From contig OY762936.1 of NCBI GenBank assembly GCA_963666935.1, positions 1,612,001-1,676,000 on the forward strand: 64,000 bases of DNA, written 5' to 3'. Below are positions 51,105-58,893 of this stretch, piece by piece. This stretch comes from G963666935 sp963666935 (GTDB lineage Bacteria; Bacillota; Clostridia; Christensenellales; CAG-138). Each line of letters begins with the position of its first letter. Position 1 is the stretch's first letter. The notes under the pieces were generated by a model. The model was not told the DNA's origin. It saw only the letters and a list, made by a program, of their open reading frames with translations, and made no database searches. A program made the position numbers and the translations under genes.

Positions 51105-51680
51105 ATGCTCCCTGAGAAGCACCGACGGCGCCCTTCCAGACATAAAGGGTTTACGATGGTGGAGATGCTTATCGTGGTTGGGATCCTCGCCTTACTGATC
51201 GCACTGGCCATCCCTGCTTACACCAGCTATGTCGAAAAAACCAGGATCGTTGTACTGCAGGCGAACACGGCAATCTTTGCCAATTTGGTTCGCGTTTATT
51301 CTATCGATTATGATAAGAGCGACTGGTACGATAGTTGGAGTCACAATGGCGACGGTTCGTTGAACAACTATATCGAACAGGAATTAGAAATCATAAACAG
51401 CGGCACACCTGAAAATGATATCAACTTGATCAACCCGTACAGCAGCAAGAAATCTATATTGGACTATGACCATACTCTAGGGTCCGGCGACGGCTATTGC
51501 CCCGCCGTATTTCTGACGGGAAACGATTCCTATTCTTACGCTGGTACCGGAAGCGTCAATAACATTATCGGCACGATTGTCGCCTATTTTAAGGTGTCCG
51601 GAAATACGACGGAGTACATCGAGATTTATTACGTAACCAAAGACGGAACTAAATCGGATGATTGCAGGAAATTATATTGA
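51105..51680 (+). CDS. Type IV pilin-like prepilin
   Basis: 191 residues. A short basic leader ends at Gly with the prepilin cleavage site KG/FTMVE; the Glu5 needed for assembly is present. A hydrophobic alpha-1 helix follows (MLIVVGILALLIALAIPAYT). The C-terminal domain is Asn/Asp/Tyr-rich with SGTPENDINLINPYSS. It should be processed by a prepilin peptidase and assembled in a pilus or pseudopilus, yet no pil/gsp genes lie in this window. ATG 51105 follows TAGGAGG. A consensus promoter and a terminator bound this single gene. Confidence 0.88.
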   Translation: MLPEKHRRRPSRHKGFTMVEMLIVVGILALLIALAIPAYTSYVEKTRIVVLQANTAIFANLVRVYSIDYDKSDWYDSWSHNGDGSLNNYIEQELEIINSGTPENDINLINPYSSKKSILDYDHTLGSGDGYCPAVFLTGNDSYSYAGTGSVNNIIGTIVAYFKVSGNTTEYIEIYYVTKDGTKSDDCRKLY

Positions 51681-51693
51681 GGGTTTAAAAAAA

Positions 51694-51725
51694 GCAGAAG
51701 GTCGCCAAACGGCGGCCTTTTTGCT
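51694..51725 (+). terminator. Terminator of the pseudopilin gene
   Basis: agcagaaggtcgcc (51694-51706) pairs with ggcggcctttttgct (51711-51725), one G-T pair. It starts 14 bp after the stop and may also serve the convergent VOC gene. Confidence 0.8.
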
Positions 51726-51745
51726 GACCCAAACGGACCGTGGAA

Positions 51746-52108
51746 TTACCTATTCTCCATCAACTGTACGCGAAAGCCGTCAGGGTCGGCAATATAAAAG
51801 AAGCGTGCATGCGGGTTCGGCTGAATAATATCGCTAATCACATGTATCCCCCCGCTTTTCAGGGCTTGAAACTTAGTAGGGACGTCTTCCACCTCAAAGC
51901 CAATGGAGATACCGTTCCCAACGATTGCTTCCGGACAGTTTTTGCCACAGATGAGCTCGACTTTGGTTTCCCCGGCGCCCAAGAAAGCGATTTCAGTATC
52001 CGGACCAGCCTGAAAGCGCTTCACAACGGGCAATCTGACGGTTTCAGTATAAAAGCGGAGCGACGCCTCCATATCCTTTACTGTCAAAGTAACATGGCAA
52101 AAGCTCAC
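51746..52108 (-). CDS. VOC-family (glyoxalase-like) protein
   Basis: 120 residues. Two beta-alpha-beta-beta-beta modules: the first opens SFCHVTLTVKDMEASLRFY with a metal-ligand His, the second includes SIGFEVEDVPTKFQALKSGG and ends FFYIADPDGFRVQLME with a Glu ligand, as in lactoylglutathione-lyase-like proteins. Catalysis (isomerase, dioxygenase or thiol transferase) cannot be inferred. The start is the GTG at 52108, as GGAGGA lies 7 nt upstream; an ATG 8 codons earlier overlaps that SD. Confidence 0.82.
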   Translation of the reverse strand: MSFCHVTLTVKDMEASLRFYTETVRLPVVKRFQAGPDTEIAFLGAGETKVELICGKNCPEAIVGNGISIGFEVEDVPTKFQALKSGGIHVISDIIQPNPHARFFYIADPDGFRVQLMENR

Positions 52109-52236
52109 CGCATTCTCCTCCTGTTTTTTCATCAGGCGCGATTGCGACTGTACGAATAATATATCACAATTGCGCAGAAAAAGAATTCTCCTTTAAACAT
52201 TTTTCACGATTTAATACGTCGGGCGGCATATGTCCA

Positions 52237-52265
52237 TTGTAAACAGCCACTGCCTATGCTATAAT
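52237..52265 (+). promoter_or_regulatory. Promoter of the MFS gene
   Basis: TTGTAA (52237-52242), 17 nt, TATAAT (52260-52265), about 85 nt before the MFS ATG. Confidence 0.65.
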
Positions 52266-52348
52266 CCCTTACATGTGTATACACATAAGTGTTTATTGAA
52301 GCTCAAAACACTTGAAATTCTATATATGGCTTTGAGAGGTTCGGTTGA

Positions 52349-53596
52349 ATGGAAACAAATCAGCAGCTTAGAAGCGAGCAAAAGAACGGCAAGAGAGAGC
52401 CGTTCGGTTTTTTCAGAAATTTTCACAGCGACCGAGACTATAATCTGCTTTTGCTTGCGGGACTGTTTGCCGGAATCGGCGCCGGCATCAGCACGTCCAT
52501 TTTCAACAACTATTTGAGCGACGTATTCAAACTTTCCGAGGAACTCAGAGGTTTTTTGGAAGTGCCGCGCGAAACGCCCGGCTTCTTTATCATGGTGGTA
52601 CTGGCGGTTTTGAGCACTTTGGGTGATGTGCGGATTATAATGATCGGTATGGCAGCGGCGGGTCTCGGGATGCTTGGGCTGGGTACGCTTTCGCCAACCT
52701 TCGCGATTATGATCATCTGGATGATGATGTACAGTCTCGGCACGCACATCATCATGCCCGTTAAGCCTTCCATAGGCATGACCCTTTCCAAGGAGCAATC
52801 ATTTGGAGCTCGGCTGGGAAAGATAAGTGCATTCGGCCTTTCGGGAAGCATCATCGCCTACGTTTATATCTTTTTAGGCTTTAATTACATGCAAATGGAT
52901 TATAGGACTGCATTTGTCACCGGCGCCATCGCCTATTTACTGGCTGCTTTTACAGCCGGGCTGATGAAAAACAGCCGACCCAAAACCCGTAAAGTCAAAT
53001 TCGTTTTTAACAAACGCTATTCGCTCTATTATGTACTGGCTTGCATCAGTGGTGCCCGAACGCAAATTTTTATGACATTTGCGCCATGGGTGCTAGTTAA
53101 GGTATTTGGCGTAAAGCCGCAGATATTTGCCATCCTCGGTATGATCGTCGCCCTTGTCAGTATTGCCACGCGAAAGATCATAGGCAAGCTAATTGACAAC
53201 CGGGGTGAACGGTTTGTACTGACCTGGGAAGCAGTTTTCCTGTTCGTCATCTGTCTTGGCTACGCGTTCTCGGCCAATATTTTCCCCGAAGGCATAGCCG
53301 TAGTGATCATTGCTGGCTGCTACATTATCGACAGCTCCATGTCTGTCGTCGAAATGGCACGGTCCACTTATGCGCGGAAAATCACCACCAACCTTGAAGA
53401 CGTTACCCCAACCCTGTCCACGGGCCTGAGTATGCAGCACATCGCTTCGATGGTGATTCCAGTCTGTGGAGGACTGCTTTGGGCGACGTTCGGATATCAG
53501 GCCGTATTCATGGGCGCGGCCGTGATCGCATTGTTCAACTTCATACTTTCACGAAAGATCCGAATTGAGCCCGTTTCCGCCATTGAGGGGGATTAG
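52349..53596 (+). CDS. MFS transporter
   Basis: A 415-residue membrane protein with about 12 hydrophobic segments. The N-terminal cytoplasmic tail is charged (residues 1-30), and the first helix LLLLAGLFAGIGAGIST opens the fold. The intracellular loop between helices 2 and 3 is not the canonical GxLaDRxGRR motif (here VPRETPGFFI), and the second-half loop includes RKIIGKLIDNRGER. I cannot name the substrate. An SD-like GAGAGG lies 8 nt upstream of the ATG. Stands alone, followed by a strong terminator. Confidence 0.82.
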   Translation: METNQQLRSEQKNGKREPFGFFRNFHSDRDYNLLLLAGLFAGIGAGISTSIFNNYLSDVFKLSEELRGFLEVPRETPGFFIMVVLAVLSTLGDVRIIMIGMAAAGLGMLGLGTLSPTFAIMIIWMMMYSLGTHIIMPVKPSIGMTLSKEQSFGARLGKISAFGLSGSIIAYVYIFLGFNYMQMDYRTAFVTGAIAYLLAAFTAGLMKNSRPKTRKVKFVFNKRYSLYYVLACISGARTQIFMTFAPWVLVKVFGVKPQIFAILGMIVALVSIATRKIIGKLIDNRGERFVLTWEAVFLFVICLGYAFSANIFPEGIAVVIIAGCYIIDSSMSVVEMARSTYARKITTNLEDVTPTLSTGLSMQHIASMVIPVCGGLLWATFGYQAVFMGAAVIALFNFILSRKIRIEPVSAIEGD

Positions 53597-53624
53597 GCAA
53601 CTGCTGATTAGACCGGAATATGCA

Positions 53625-53649
53625 AAGGCCGCCGAATTTCGGCGGCCTT
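53625..53649 (+). terminator. Terminator of the MFS gene
   Basis: A 12-bp perfect stem (53625-53636 with 53638-53649), A and T flanked. The following 53650-53922 holds no gene that I recognise. Confidence 0.8.
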
Positions 53650-53922
53650 ATTATGAGCACAGCTCTAGCTGATATAAAAAAACAAATTTTTTCATTTACA
53701 TACAGATTCTTATTCTCGGCTTCATCCTGATGTTTTGCAGTTTTTCGAAAGATCAAAACAGCCCTTGACTTCGGTGCCGTTCGCTACAACGATGTTTACA
53801 AGGATTCCCCATTGTGAAAACAGATTATTTTGATGTGGCCATATTGACTCTAGCATACATCATTCTGACCTAAAAGCCCCAAATATCAAGCGGCATAAAA
53901 GGTCGCTAAGGCGGTACTGCAA

Positions 53923-54461
53923 TCATTTGACAAGCTGCACCAGTTTTTTAGCTGTGTTTGCGTTTCGTATTGTAATGCTGTCATAGGCCGACATGGAGAC
54001 GATCTTTGACCACCTTGTTCTTGAAAACGTCTTGAGCGGAGCAGACCAGAAGATAACCTGCCCATAATGCGCAACCTGTTCATACTCCGGCTTTGACGCG
54101 CCAACCGACGCCATGACAAAATCGCAATTCGCAGGAGCGATCACGAAAATTGCATTGTGCTTTGATTCAACATCATGATCCCACCATGCAGGTGCGTGAG
54201 CAAGCGCCTGCTGCAAATCGTTTGCGGACAAGACGCAACGGCAATGTCCAACCCAAACACATCCAGAATTACATTCCTGCATTTTTGCTGCAATGCCACG
54301 ATATCTTTTTCTTCGGAGGAAAAGATAATATTCCCGCTGTTGATATAGGTACTGACTTGAGAAAACCCCACATCTTCGAAGGCGTTTTTTAAAAGCGGCA
54401 TGGGCACTTTATTGTTGCCGCCCACATTCACCCCGCGCAAAAGCGCAAGATATTTTTCCAT
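53923..54461 (-). pseudogene. Frameshifted DUF1697 protein
   Basis: From ATG 54461 (SD GGAGGTG) the minus strand reads EKYLALLRGVNVGGNNKVP and NSGNIIFSS, matching the DUF1697 N-terminus. After about residue 75 the match moves to another frame: LSANDLQQALAHAPAWW, SKHNAIFVIAP, FWSAPLKTFSRTRW and SITIRNANTAKKL, the family C-terminus. The junction is near 54235-54245 within GTTGCGTCTTGTCC. One inserted base would explain it, so it is a recent break or a sequencing error. Confidence 0.75.
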
Positions 54462-54753
54462 ACACACCTCCACAGAATGATATGCTGTACGCCCGGCTTC
54501 TAACCAACAAAAAATGATAAGTTGTATATAGATTTTACCACAAAATAAAAATCGCTTCCATGGGATGATTTTTCAATCAATATCCTCTAGAAATTCGAGA
54601 ACACCACAAAATCCTTGAATGTAAACCGGAAAAATCGCTTTATGATTTTGGGGGTAAATAATAGATATTAATACTACCAAATTTAAAAAATGGGCTTATA
54701 ATAATGGCATGGAAACGCAACAACAGTAATTCGTAGAATTAAGGGTGGAATGT

Positions 54754-55452
54754 ATGGTACGTAAAGAAGACATGAAGTGCAAAATCAAGATAACGAAAGA
54801 CGGGCCGTATATCGTTTCGGGAAGCATCCCACTTTATGAGAAAATAATCGTCCCCAAAGGCAGAAAATATGAATTCGAAACGGGGCGCGACCTTCCGCAG
54901 TCTGAGCACTATACGCTTTGCCGTTGCGGAAAATCGAAAACGGCGCCTTTTTGTGATGGGTCGCATCTGAAAACCGGTTTTTACGGAGAGGAAACCGCCT
55001 CAAAAAAAGGATATCACGAGAGAGCCACGTTGATGGAAGGGCCCGACATTGATCTTCTCGATGATGGCCGCTGCGCTTTTGCGCGTTTCTGCCACAGGAA
55101 AAACGGGAACGTTTGGGAGTTGACCCAGAATTCGGATATTGCAGAAAACCGATCAGAGGCCATCCATGCTGCAAGTGAATGCCCGGCTGGGCGGTTGACA
55201 TCCGTTGATAAAAACGGGACGGAGTATGAACCTGCCTACGACCCGTCAATCGTCATCCTTCAGGACCCGGAAAAGGGCGTGAGCGGCGGCATATTCGTCA
55301 GAGGTTATGTTCCAATTGAAGCGGCTGATGGAACAATTTACGAAGCGAGAAACCGAGTTGTGCTTTGCCGTTGCGGCAAGTCGAAAAATAAACCTTTTTG
55401 TGATGCGACTCATGTGGTCATAGATTATCTGGATCACAACGACGAAGCGTAA
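54754..55452 (+). CDS. Protein with two CDGSH iron-sulfur domains
   Basis: 232 residues. Two CDGSH-type motifs, CRCGKSKTAPFCDGSH (~50-65) and CRCGKSKNKPFCDATH (~206-221), each with the three-Cys, one-His ligand set of a [2Fe-2S] cluster. A central region with CAFARFCHRKNGNVW and ECPAGRL adds another group of cysteines, probably a divergent mono-cluster ferredoxin (Fer4_19-like) domain. It is a soluble redox protein of unknown partner. The ATG at 54754 is favoured over the GTG at 54745 because AAGGGTGG lies upstream at good spacing. Stands alone, closed by a terminator. Confidence 0.85.
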   Translation: MVRKEDMKCKIKITKDGPYIVSGSIPLYEKIIVPKGRKYEFETGRDLPQSEHYTLCRCGKSKTAPFCDGSHLKTGFYGEETASKKGYHERATLMEGPDIDLLDDGRCAFARFCHRKNGNVWELTQNSDIAENRSEAIHAASECPAGRLTSVDKNGTEYEPAYDPSIVILQDPEKGVSGGIFVRGYVPIEAADGTIYEARNRVVLCRCGKSKNKPFCDATHVVIDYLDHNDEA

Positions 55453-55526
55453 AATGGGATCGCGCATGGTTTTTGTTTTTCGGCATGTTCGAGTTGCTGT
55501 AAGTAGGTCCCCCAAAATAGGCAAGT

Positions 55527-55560
55527 AAAAAACCGCTGTTCCTAAGAATGGCGGTTTTTG
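55527..55560. terminator. Bidirectional terminator
   Basis: aaaaaaccgctgtt (55527-55540) pairs with aatggcggttttt (55547-55559). Flanking A and T runs on both sides allow it to serve the CDGSH gene and the convergent MORN protein gene. Confidence 0.8.
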
Positions 55561-55597
55561 ACTCTTCTTTTTACCACGCCGCAAAAGCGGCGGGCAT

Positions 55598-56950
55598 CTA
55601 TTCTACACTCCAGGCCTGGATCTGCGGAATCGTCCAGTCGCTGTCATCGATGGCAGTATATGAGTACAGGTCATGCGTTGGCCCCCATACTGTGACCGTC
55701 TGATCCTCAACCGGCGGCACTTCTCCTTCGCTGAGCCAGTAATAAACGCCGGTTACCTCATCATTTGTGCTCGCTTTGGCGTTATATATGTAAATATAAC
55801 AATAGACGGGGTTCGTCTCGGGAGAATAATAAATCTGAAAAATTTTGCCGGTCACCTTAGCATAGATGTTGTCTCCACTTTCACAGGCATCATAAAGTTC
55901 CTGATATGAATAGGTTGCACATTGGTCTTTCACGGTTCCCACGCGGTCGGCCCTGTCCTCAGCGGATTCATAAATAAATCCGTTTTGGAACGCCCCGCTA
56001 TATAACACCTCACCCGTATAGGCATAAAGCGTCCCCTGCCCATTGAATTCACCATCCAAATATTCGCCTTCATACTGCAACACGTCATCCCAATACTCCC
56101 ATCCGTAGCCGTTTAGATAATCGTTTTGGTATTGGCCGCCTTCAGTGAAACCATCTTCCCAGCTTGTGGTCCCCTGCCCGTTACAATGACCGTTTTTCCA
56201 TTCTCCTTCATAGGTCCAGGCAAGGCCATCAGGATTAACCGTCGAGAAGGAACCATACCCATTCGGCAATCCGTCCACCATCTCACCTGTATACATACCA
56301 GTTCTAACCCCATAATCTAATGTGAGGGTCAGACTTAAGTCGCTGACGTTTTCTATTGCTATCGCTGGAGTTTCCGTTACTACCGCTGGAGTTTCCGTGG
56401 TTGTCTGAGACGAGTTGGCTTCTACCAGATATTCATCCAAGTCAAAGCCTTTCTCAGCCCTGATATACGTCTGCTCGCCCATGATGTCCATCTCGTCTTT
56501 TTCAACGACAAAGTCAAACTCGGTATCGTCAATCACAATCACGCCTTCTTGGCTAGATCGATTGTACTTGTATTCCCCGTTCAAGTCCTCACTGTACATG
56601 TGGACAATTACCCTGCCGTTACTTTTAAATTCAACCGCATCGCCCACTTCTTCGCAATACCAAAAGCCCGTGACAGGAACTCCTCTGGAAAAAAACAGAA
56701 TGATCGCAATCACAAGCCCCACCACCACAACGCCCGCAATCGACAGCACAATCACAAGCCCGGTTTTACTTCCGGACGGTTTCTGATAATTTGGTTGGGG
56801 ACTGCTCGGATAGTATTGATTCTGGACGGGTTGATTCGGCATCGGCTGCGCTTGGGTTGGCTGGTTTACCGCCGCCTTGAGGGGGCTGCCACACTGTATG
56901 CAAAACGTGCCGTTTTCCGGATTTTGCTGACCGCATTTTGGGCAAAACAT
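55598..56950 (-). CDS. Zinc-ribbon, single-helix, MORN-repeat protein
   Basis: 450 residues. Residues 1-25 form a zinc ribbon (CPKCGQQN, then CIQCGSPL). A Pro/Gln-rich linker precedes one transmembrane helix (TGLVIVLSIAGVVVVGLVIAIILFF near residue 70). The extracytoplasmic part has a lipocalin-like stretch (GFWYCEEVGDAVEFKSNGRV), then several MORN repeats (YTGEMVDGLPNGYGSF; YEGEWKNGHCNGQGTT; YEGEYLDGEFNGQGTL; YSGAFQNGF) and a C-terminal OB-like domain. The role is unknown; MORN repeats often bind lipids or proteins. ATG 56950 has AAAGG 11 nt upstream. A 21-bp palindrome precedes it. Confidence 0.83.
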   Translation of the reverse strand: MFCPKCGQQNPENGTFCIQCGSPLKAAVNQPTQAQPMPNQPVQNQYYPSSPQPNYQKPSGSKTGLVIVLSIAGVVVVGLVIAIILFFSRGVPVTGFWYCEEVGDAVEFKSNGRVIVHMYSEDLNGEYKYNRSSQEGVIVIDDTEFDFVVEKDEMDIMGEQTYIRAEKGFDLDEYLVEANSSQTTTETPAVVTETPAIAIENVSDLSLTLTLDYGVRTGMYTGEMVDGLPNGYGSFSTVNPDGLAWTYEGEWKNGHCNGQGTTSWEDGFTEGGQYQNDYLNGYGWEYWDDVLQYEGEYLDGEFNGQGTLYAYTGEVLYSGAFQNGFIYESAEDRADRVGTVKDQCATYSYQELYDACESGDNIYAKVTGKIFQIYYSPETNPVYCYIYIYNAKASTNDEVTGVYYWLSEGEVPPVEDQTVTVWGPTHDLYSYTAIDDSDWTIPQIQAWSVE

Positions 56951-56968
56951 ATCATCACGCACCTTTCA

Positions 56969-56989
56969 AAAAAATAATGATTATTTTTT
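56969..56989. promoter_or_regulatory. 21-bp palindrome resembling a Fur/PerR 7-1-7 box
   Basis: AAAAAATAATGATTATTTTTT is a perfect palindrome centred on G 56979; its core ATAATGATTAT matches the inner part of the Fur-family 7-1-7 box. It lies 19 bp upstream of the MORN-protein ATG. The outermost bases differ from consensus, and A/T-rich palindromes arise easily. Confidence 0.45.
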
Positions 56990-57140
56990 AATTGAAGAGA
57001 ATATTTTTTTCATACATTCGATGTTTTATATTGATCTTATTATTAATTTTACATTTTTCTTTGTTATATGTCCATCCCTGATTAAATAGCAAATAAACAT
57101 CAAGCCTAATAGATTCAAAAATATCCAGCATGTAATGCAA

Positions 57141-57176
57141 ACAAAAAAGCTAGATGACAACCTTTAGCTTTTTTGT
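57141..57176. terminator. Bidirectional terminator after the Rieske-DUF2892 genes
   Basis: A 12-bp perfect stem (57141-57152 with 57165-57176) with A and T runs within it. It lies 97 bp downstream of the DUF2892 stop. Confidence 0.75.
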
Positions 57177-57193
57177 GGCCGGGTAATATTATC

Positions 57194-57226
57194 GGACTTG
57201 ACAAAATTTAATAATATCAATGGATT
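57194..57226. repeat. Copy A of a degenerate repeat
   Basis: ggacttg, then aatatcaatggatt: the segment matches 57993-58025 (copy B) with about 24 of 33 bases and the same spacing. It lies downstream of the DUF2892 gene. Confidence 0.45.
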
Positions 57227-57272
57227 TCTGATACGTTCCTATCCAGATTGAAATCAATTCATGAACTCGTGA

Positions 57273-57467
57273 TTACTTTTTCCCAGTTGTGCTTATCCCA
57301 AGCAATTCATATAATGGGCAGTAGTTAATTAAGCCTGTTATTAAAGGAATTAAGCCGATCAATCCCAACCACCGCAGGTTGCCTTCGATAATAAAAATTA
57401 AACACAACAACGCTATTCCTAAAATGATCCGGATCCATTTGTCTACCTTACCTACATTTTTCTTCAT
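57273..57467 (-). CDS. DUF2892 small membrane protein
   Basis: 64 residues: the motif KNVGKVDKWIRIILGIALL opens the protein and a two-helix hairpin follows (WLGLIGLIPLITGLINYCPLYELLGI). The family is often fused with rhodanese domains or placed beside sulfur and redox genes (YgaP-like), but its activity is unknown. The ATG at 57467 has GAAAGGGG upstream. Co-transcribed with the Rieske gene upstream (73-bp gap). A frameshifted relative lies at 49540-49736. Confidence 0.8.
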   Translation of the reverse strand: MKKNVGKVDKWIRIILGIALLCLIFIIEGNLRWLGLIGLIPLITGLINYCPLYELLGISTTGKK

Positions 57468-57540
57468 TATGATTTCCCCTTTCATTTTTGTCTTTGTTGA
57501 TGGTCTCAATTGCAAAATAACTAAAAAACTGGCCATGTGC

Positions 57541-57870
57541 TTATTCAATGCCAATAAGAACATCCGTACCCTCAATTTTAACAGGGTAAGCTTGGGCATT
57601 GTTGGGGTTGACTTTAATAAAAGCAATTTTGCCGCCTTTAATTAACACTCCAGTTCTTGCGTCAAATACGGAACCGTGCTTGGGACAAGTGATCTGATAA
57701 CCATCCAGATTCCCTTCATAGAGAGAGCCGCCCATATGTGGACATTTATTGTCAATCGCATAATAGGTATTCCCGATATTTGTGATCAGGAATGTTTTGT
57801 CATTGACAACAAATATCCTCTTCTCGCCGTCTTTTACTTCATTTGTCTGAGCGACTTTAAAGTATTGCAC
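57541..57870 (-). CDS. Rieske-type [2Fe-2S] protein
   Basis: 109 residues. The Rieske cluster motifs are CPHMGG (CXH) and CPKHG (CX2H), 18 residues apart, as in NirD-like or dioxygenase-ferredoxin Rieske proteins. No membrane helix is present, so it is a soluble electron carrier. The GTG at 57870 has AAGGAGG 6 nt upstream and is preferred over the longer open frame. It precedes the DUF2892 gene. A TGGTATAAT extended -10-like sequence lies in the upstream region. Confidence 0.87.
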   Translation of the reverse strand: MQYFKVAQTNEVKDGEKRIFVVNDKTFLITNIGNTYYAIDNKCPHMGGSLYEGNLDGYQITCPKHGSVFDARTGVLIKGGKIAFIKVNPNNAQAYPVKIEGTDVLIGIE

Positions 57871-57968
57871 AATACACCTCCTTATGTTTTGATAGTTCCT
57901 AGCTACAACTAATATATTATACCATATTACCTCGCCCGAAACTACAAGACATCTAATCCCGCCACGCA

Positions 57969-58025
57969 TTTTTGCTTTCGAGTGTAATTATAGGACTTGG
58001 AGAAACCCAGCAATATCAACGGATT
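57969..58025. repeat. Copy B of a degenerate repeat
   Basis: The first half (57969-57996) matches 58446-58473 (copy C) in 24 of 28 bases; the second half matches copy A. Copies A and B thus flank the Rieske-DUF2892 pair, and B and C flank the truncated frame at 58096-58419. Confidence 0.5.
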
Positions 58026-58095
58026 GCAGGCAATCGGCAAGCAGTATTTCCACAAAAAACTTGACTTTTCACACTGCTCCAATTATCCCTAAGCA

Positions 58096-58419
58096 CTATT
58101 TTAATGAGAGGACTTTAAAGGGGAGCTGGCTACGTATGAAAACACTACTCTTTTCCACAAATAGTTTACATCTTTGCATTAAGTTATAGTCAAGTAATTC
58201 TGCCTTGCCTGAACTACCTTTTAGTAGCGCGATAAATTCACGCAAATCAATCAGGTGAAAGTAAGCGCCAGTTCGTAGCATGGCTTCATATAATTGGACT
58301 ACGATTTCGTCCCAGTCACCCCAATGCATGAGTTCGGCAATAAAGACAATGCAATGAGGGGGCTGTTTTCTCTCTACAATGAGTTCCGTACCATTAGCCT
58401 TGAAGATTGAAAATTTATA
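58096..58419 (-). pseudogene. N-terminally truncated hypothetical protein
   Basis: A minus-strand frame that begins right after a stop, without a usable start codon, until an internal ATG at 58329. It reads FSIFKANGTELIVERK, then CIVFIAELMHWGDWDEIVVQLYEAML and KSSVFIRSQLPFKVLSLK. The sequence looks like real protein with balanced composition, but I do not recognise the family. It lies between two copies of a short direct repeat. The remainder of 57871-58505 holds no other gene. Confidence 0.4.
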
Positions 58420-58445
58420 TCAAATGAAACTGATTCTATCACTTG

Positions 58446-58473
58446 ATTTTGCTTCCGAGTGTCCTTATAGGAC
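58446..58473. repeat. Copy C of a degenerate repeat
   Basis: ttttgcttccgagtg and then ttataggac, matching copy B except for four bases. It diverges from B after ggac. Confidence 0.45.
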
Positions 58474-58505
58474 ATAAACTTTTTCTGTTATTCGGGGGCG
58501 CTCCA

Positions 58506-58534
58506 TTGACATGGTACTTTCCTCTTACTATAAT
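58506..58534 (+). promoter_or_regulatory. Fully consensus promoter of the symporter operon
   Basis: TTGACA (58506-58511), exactly 17 nt, TATAAT (58529-58534), 134 nt before the small accessory gene. This is a perfect match to both boxes. Confidence 0.85.
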
Positions 58535-58668
58535 GATTTAAAGTGCTGCATAATTAAAGAGATGGGGAATAAACTAATATTTTAACAAGTACAGCACGCA
58601 ATTCTGTTTTTCTTACTGGTGTTGCAAAATCGGGTATGTATAAAATAATTAGGAAGGGGGTGATCCTG

Positions 58669-58851
58669 ATGTTGGGATTAGGGGACTTTTCAATCTTCTT
58701 GGCGTATGTTCTTTGTATTGCGTCTGCTGTACTGTGTGTAGTATACGGCATTATTAACTGGAACAAGGGCAAGGAACCGGAAGGAGACATTGGAAAGGAT
58801 AAAAAATGGGAAGATGAAGACACAGAGATTAACGAGGGGCTGGATATCTAA
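58669..58851 (+). CDS. Small accessory protein of the sodium/solute symporter
   Basis: 60 residues: a single hydrophobic helix (FSIFLAYVLCIASAVLCVVYGIINW) at the N-terminus and a charged cytoplasmic tail (KGKEPEGDIGKDKKWEDEDTEI). Small proteins of this format regularly precede SSS-family symporter genes in Clostridia and are taken as subunits. ATG 58669 follows AGGAAGGGGGTG; the frame is open further upstream without support. The symporter gene starts 42 bp downstream. Confidence 0.82.
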   Translation: MLGLGDFSIFLAYVLCIASAVLCVVYGIINWNKGKEPEGDIGKDKKWEDEDTEINEGLDI

Positions 58852-58893
58852 AATGCATTCAAAAGAGTTCATTTAGAAAGGGAGGGAGAAAGA

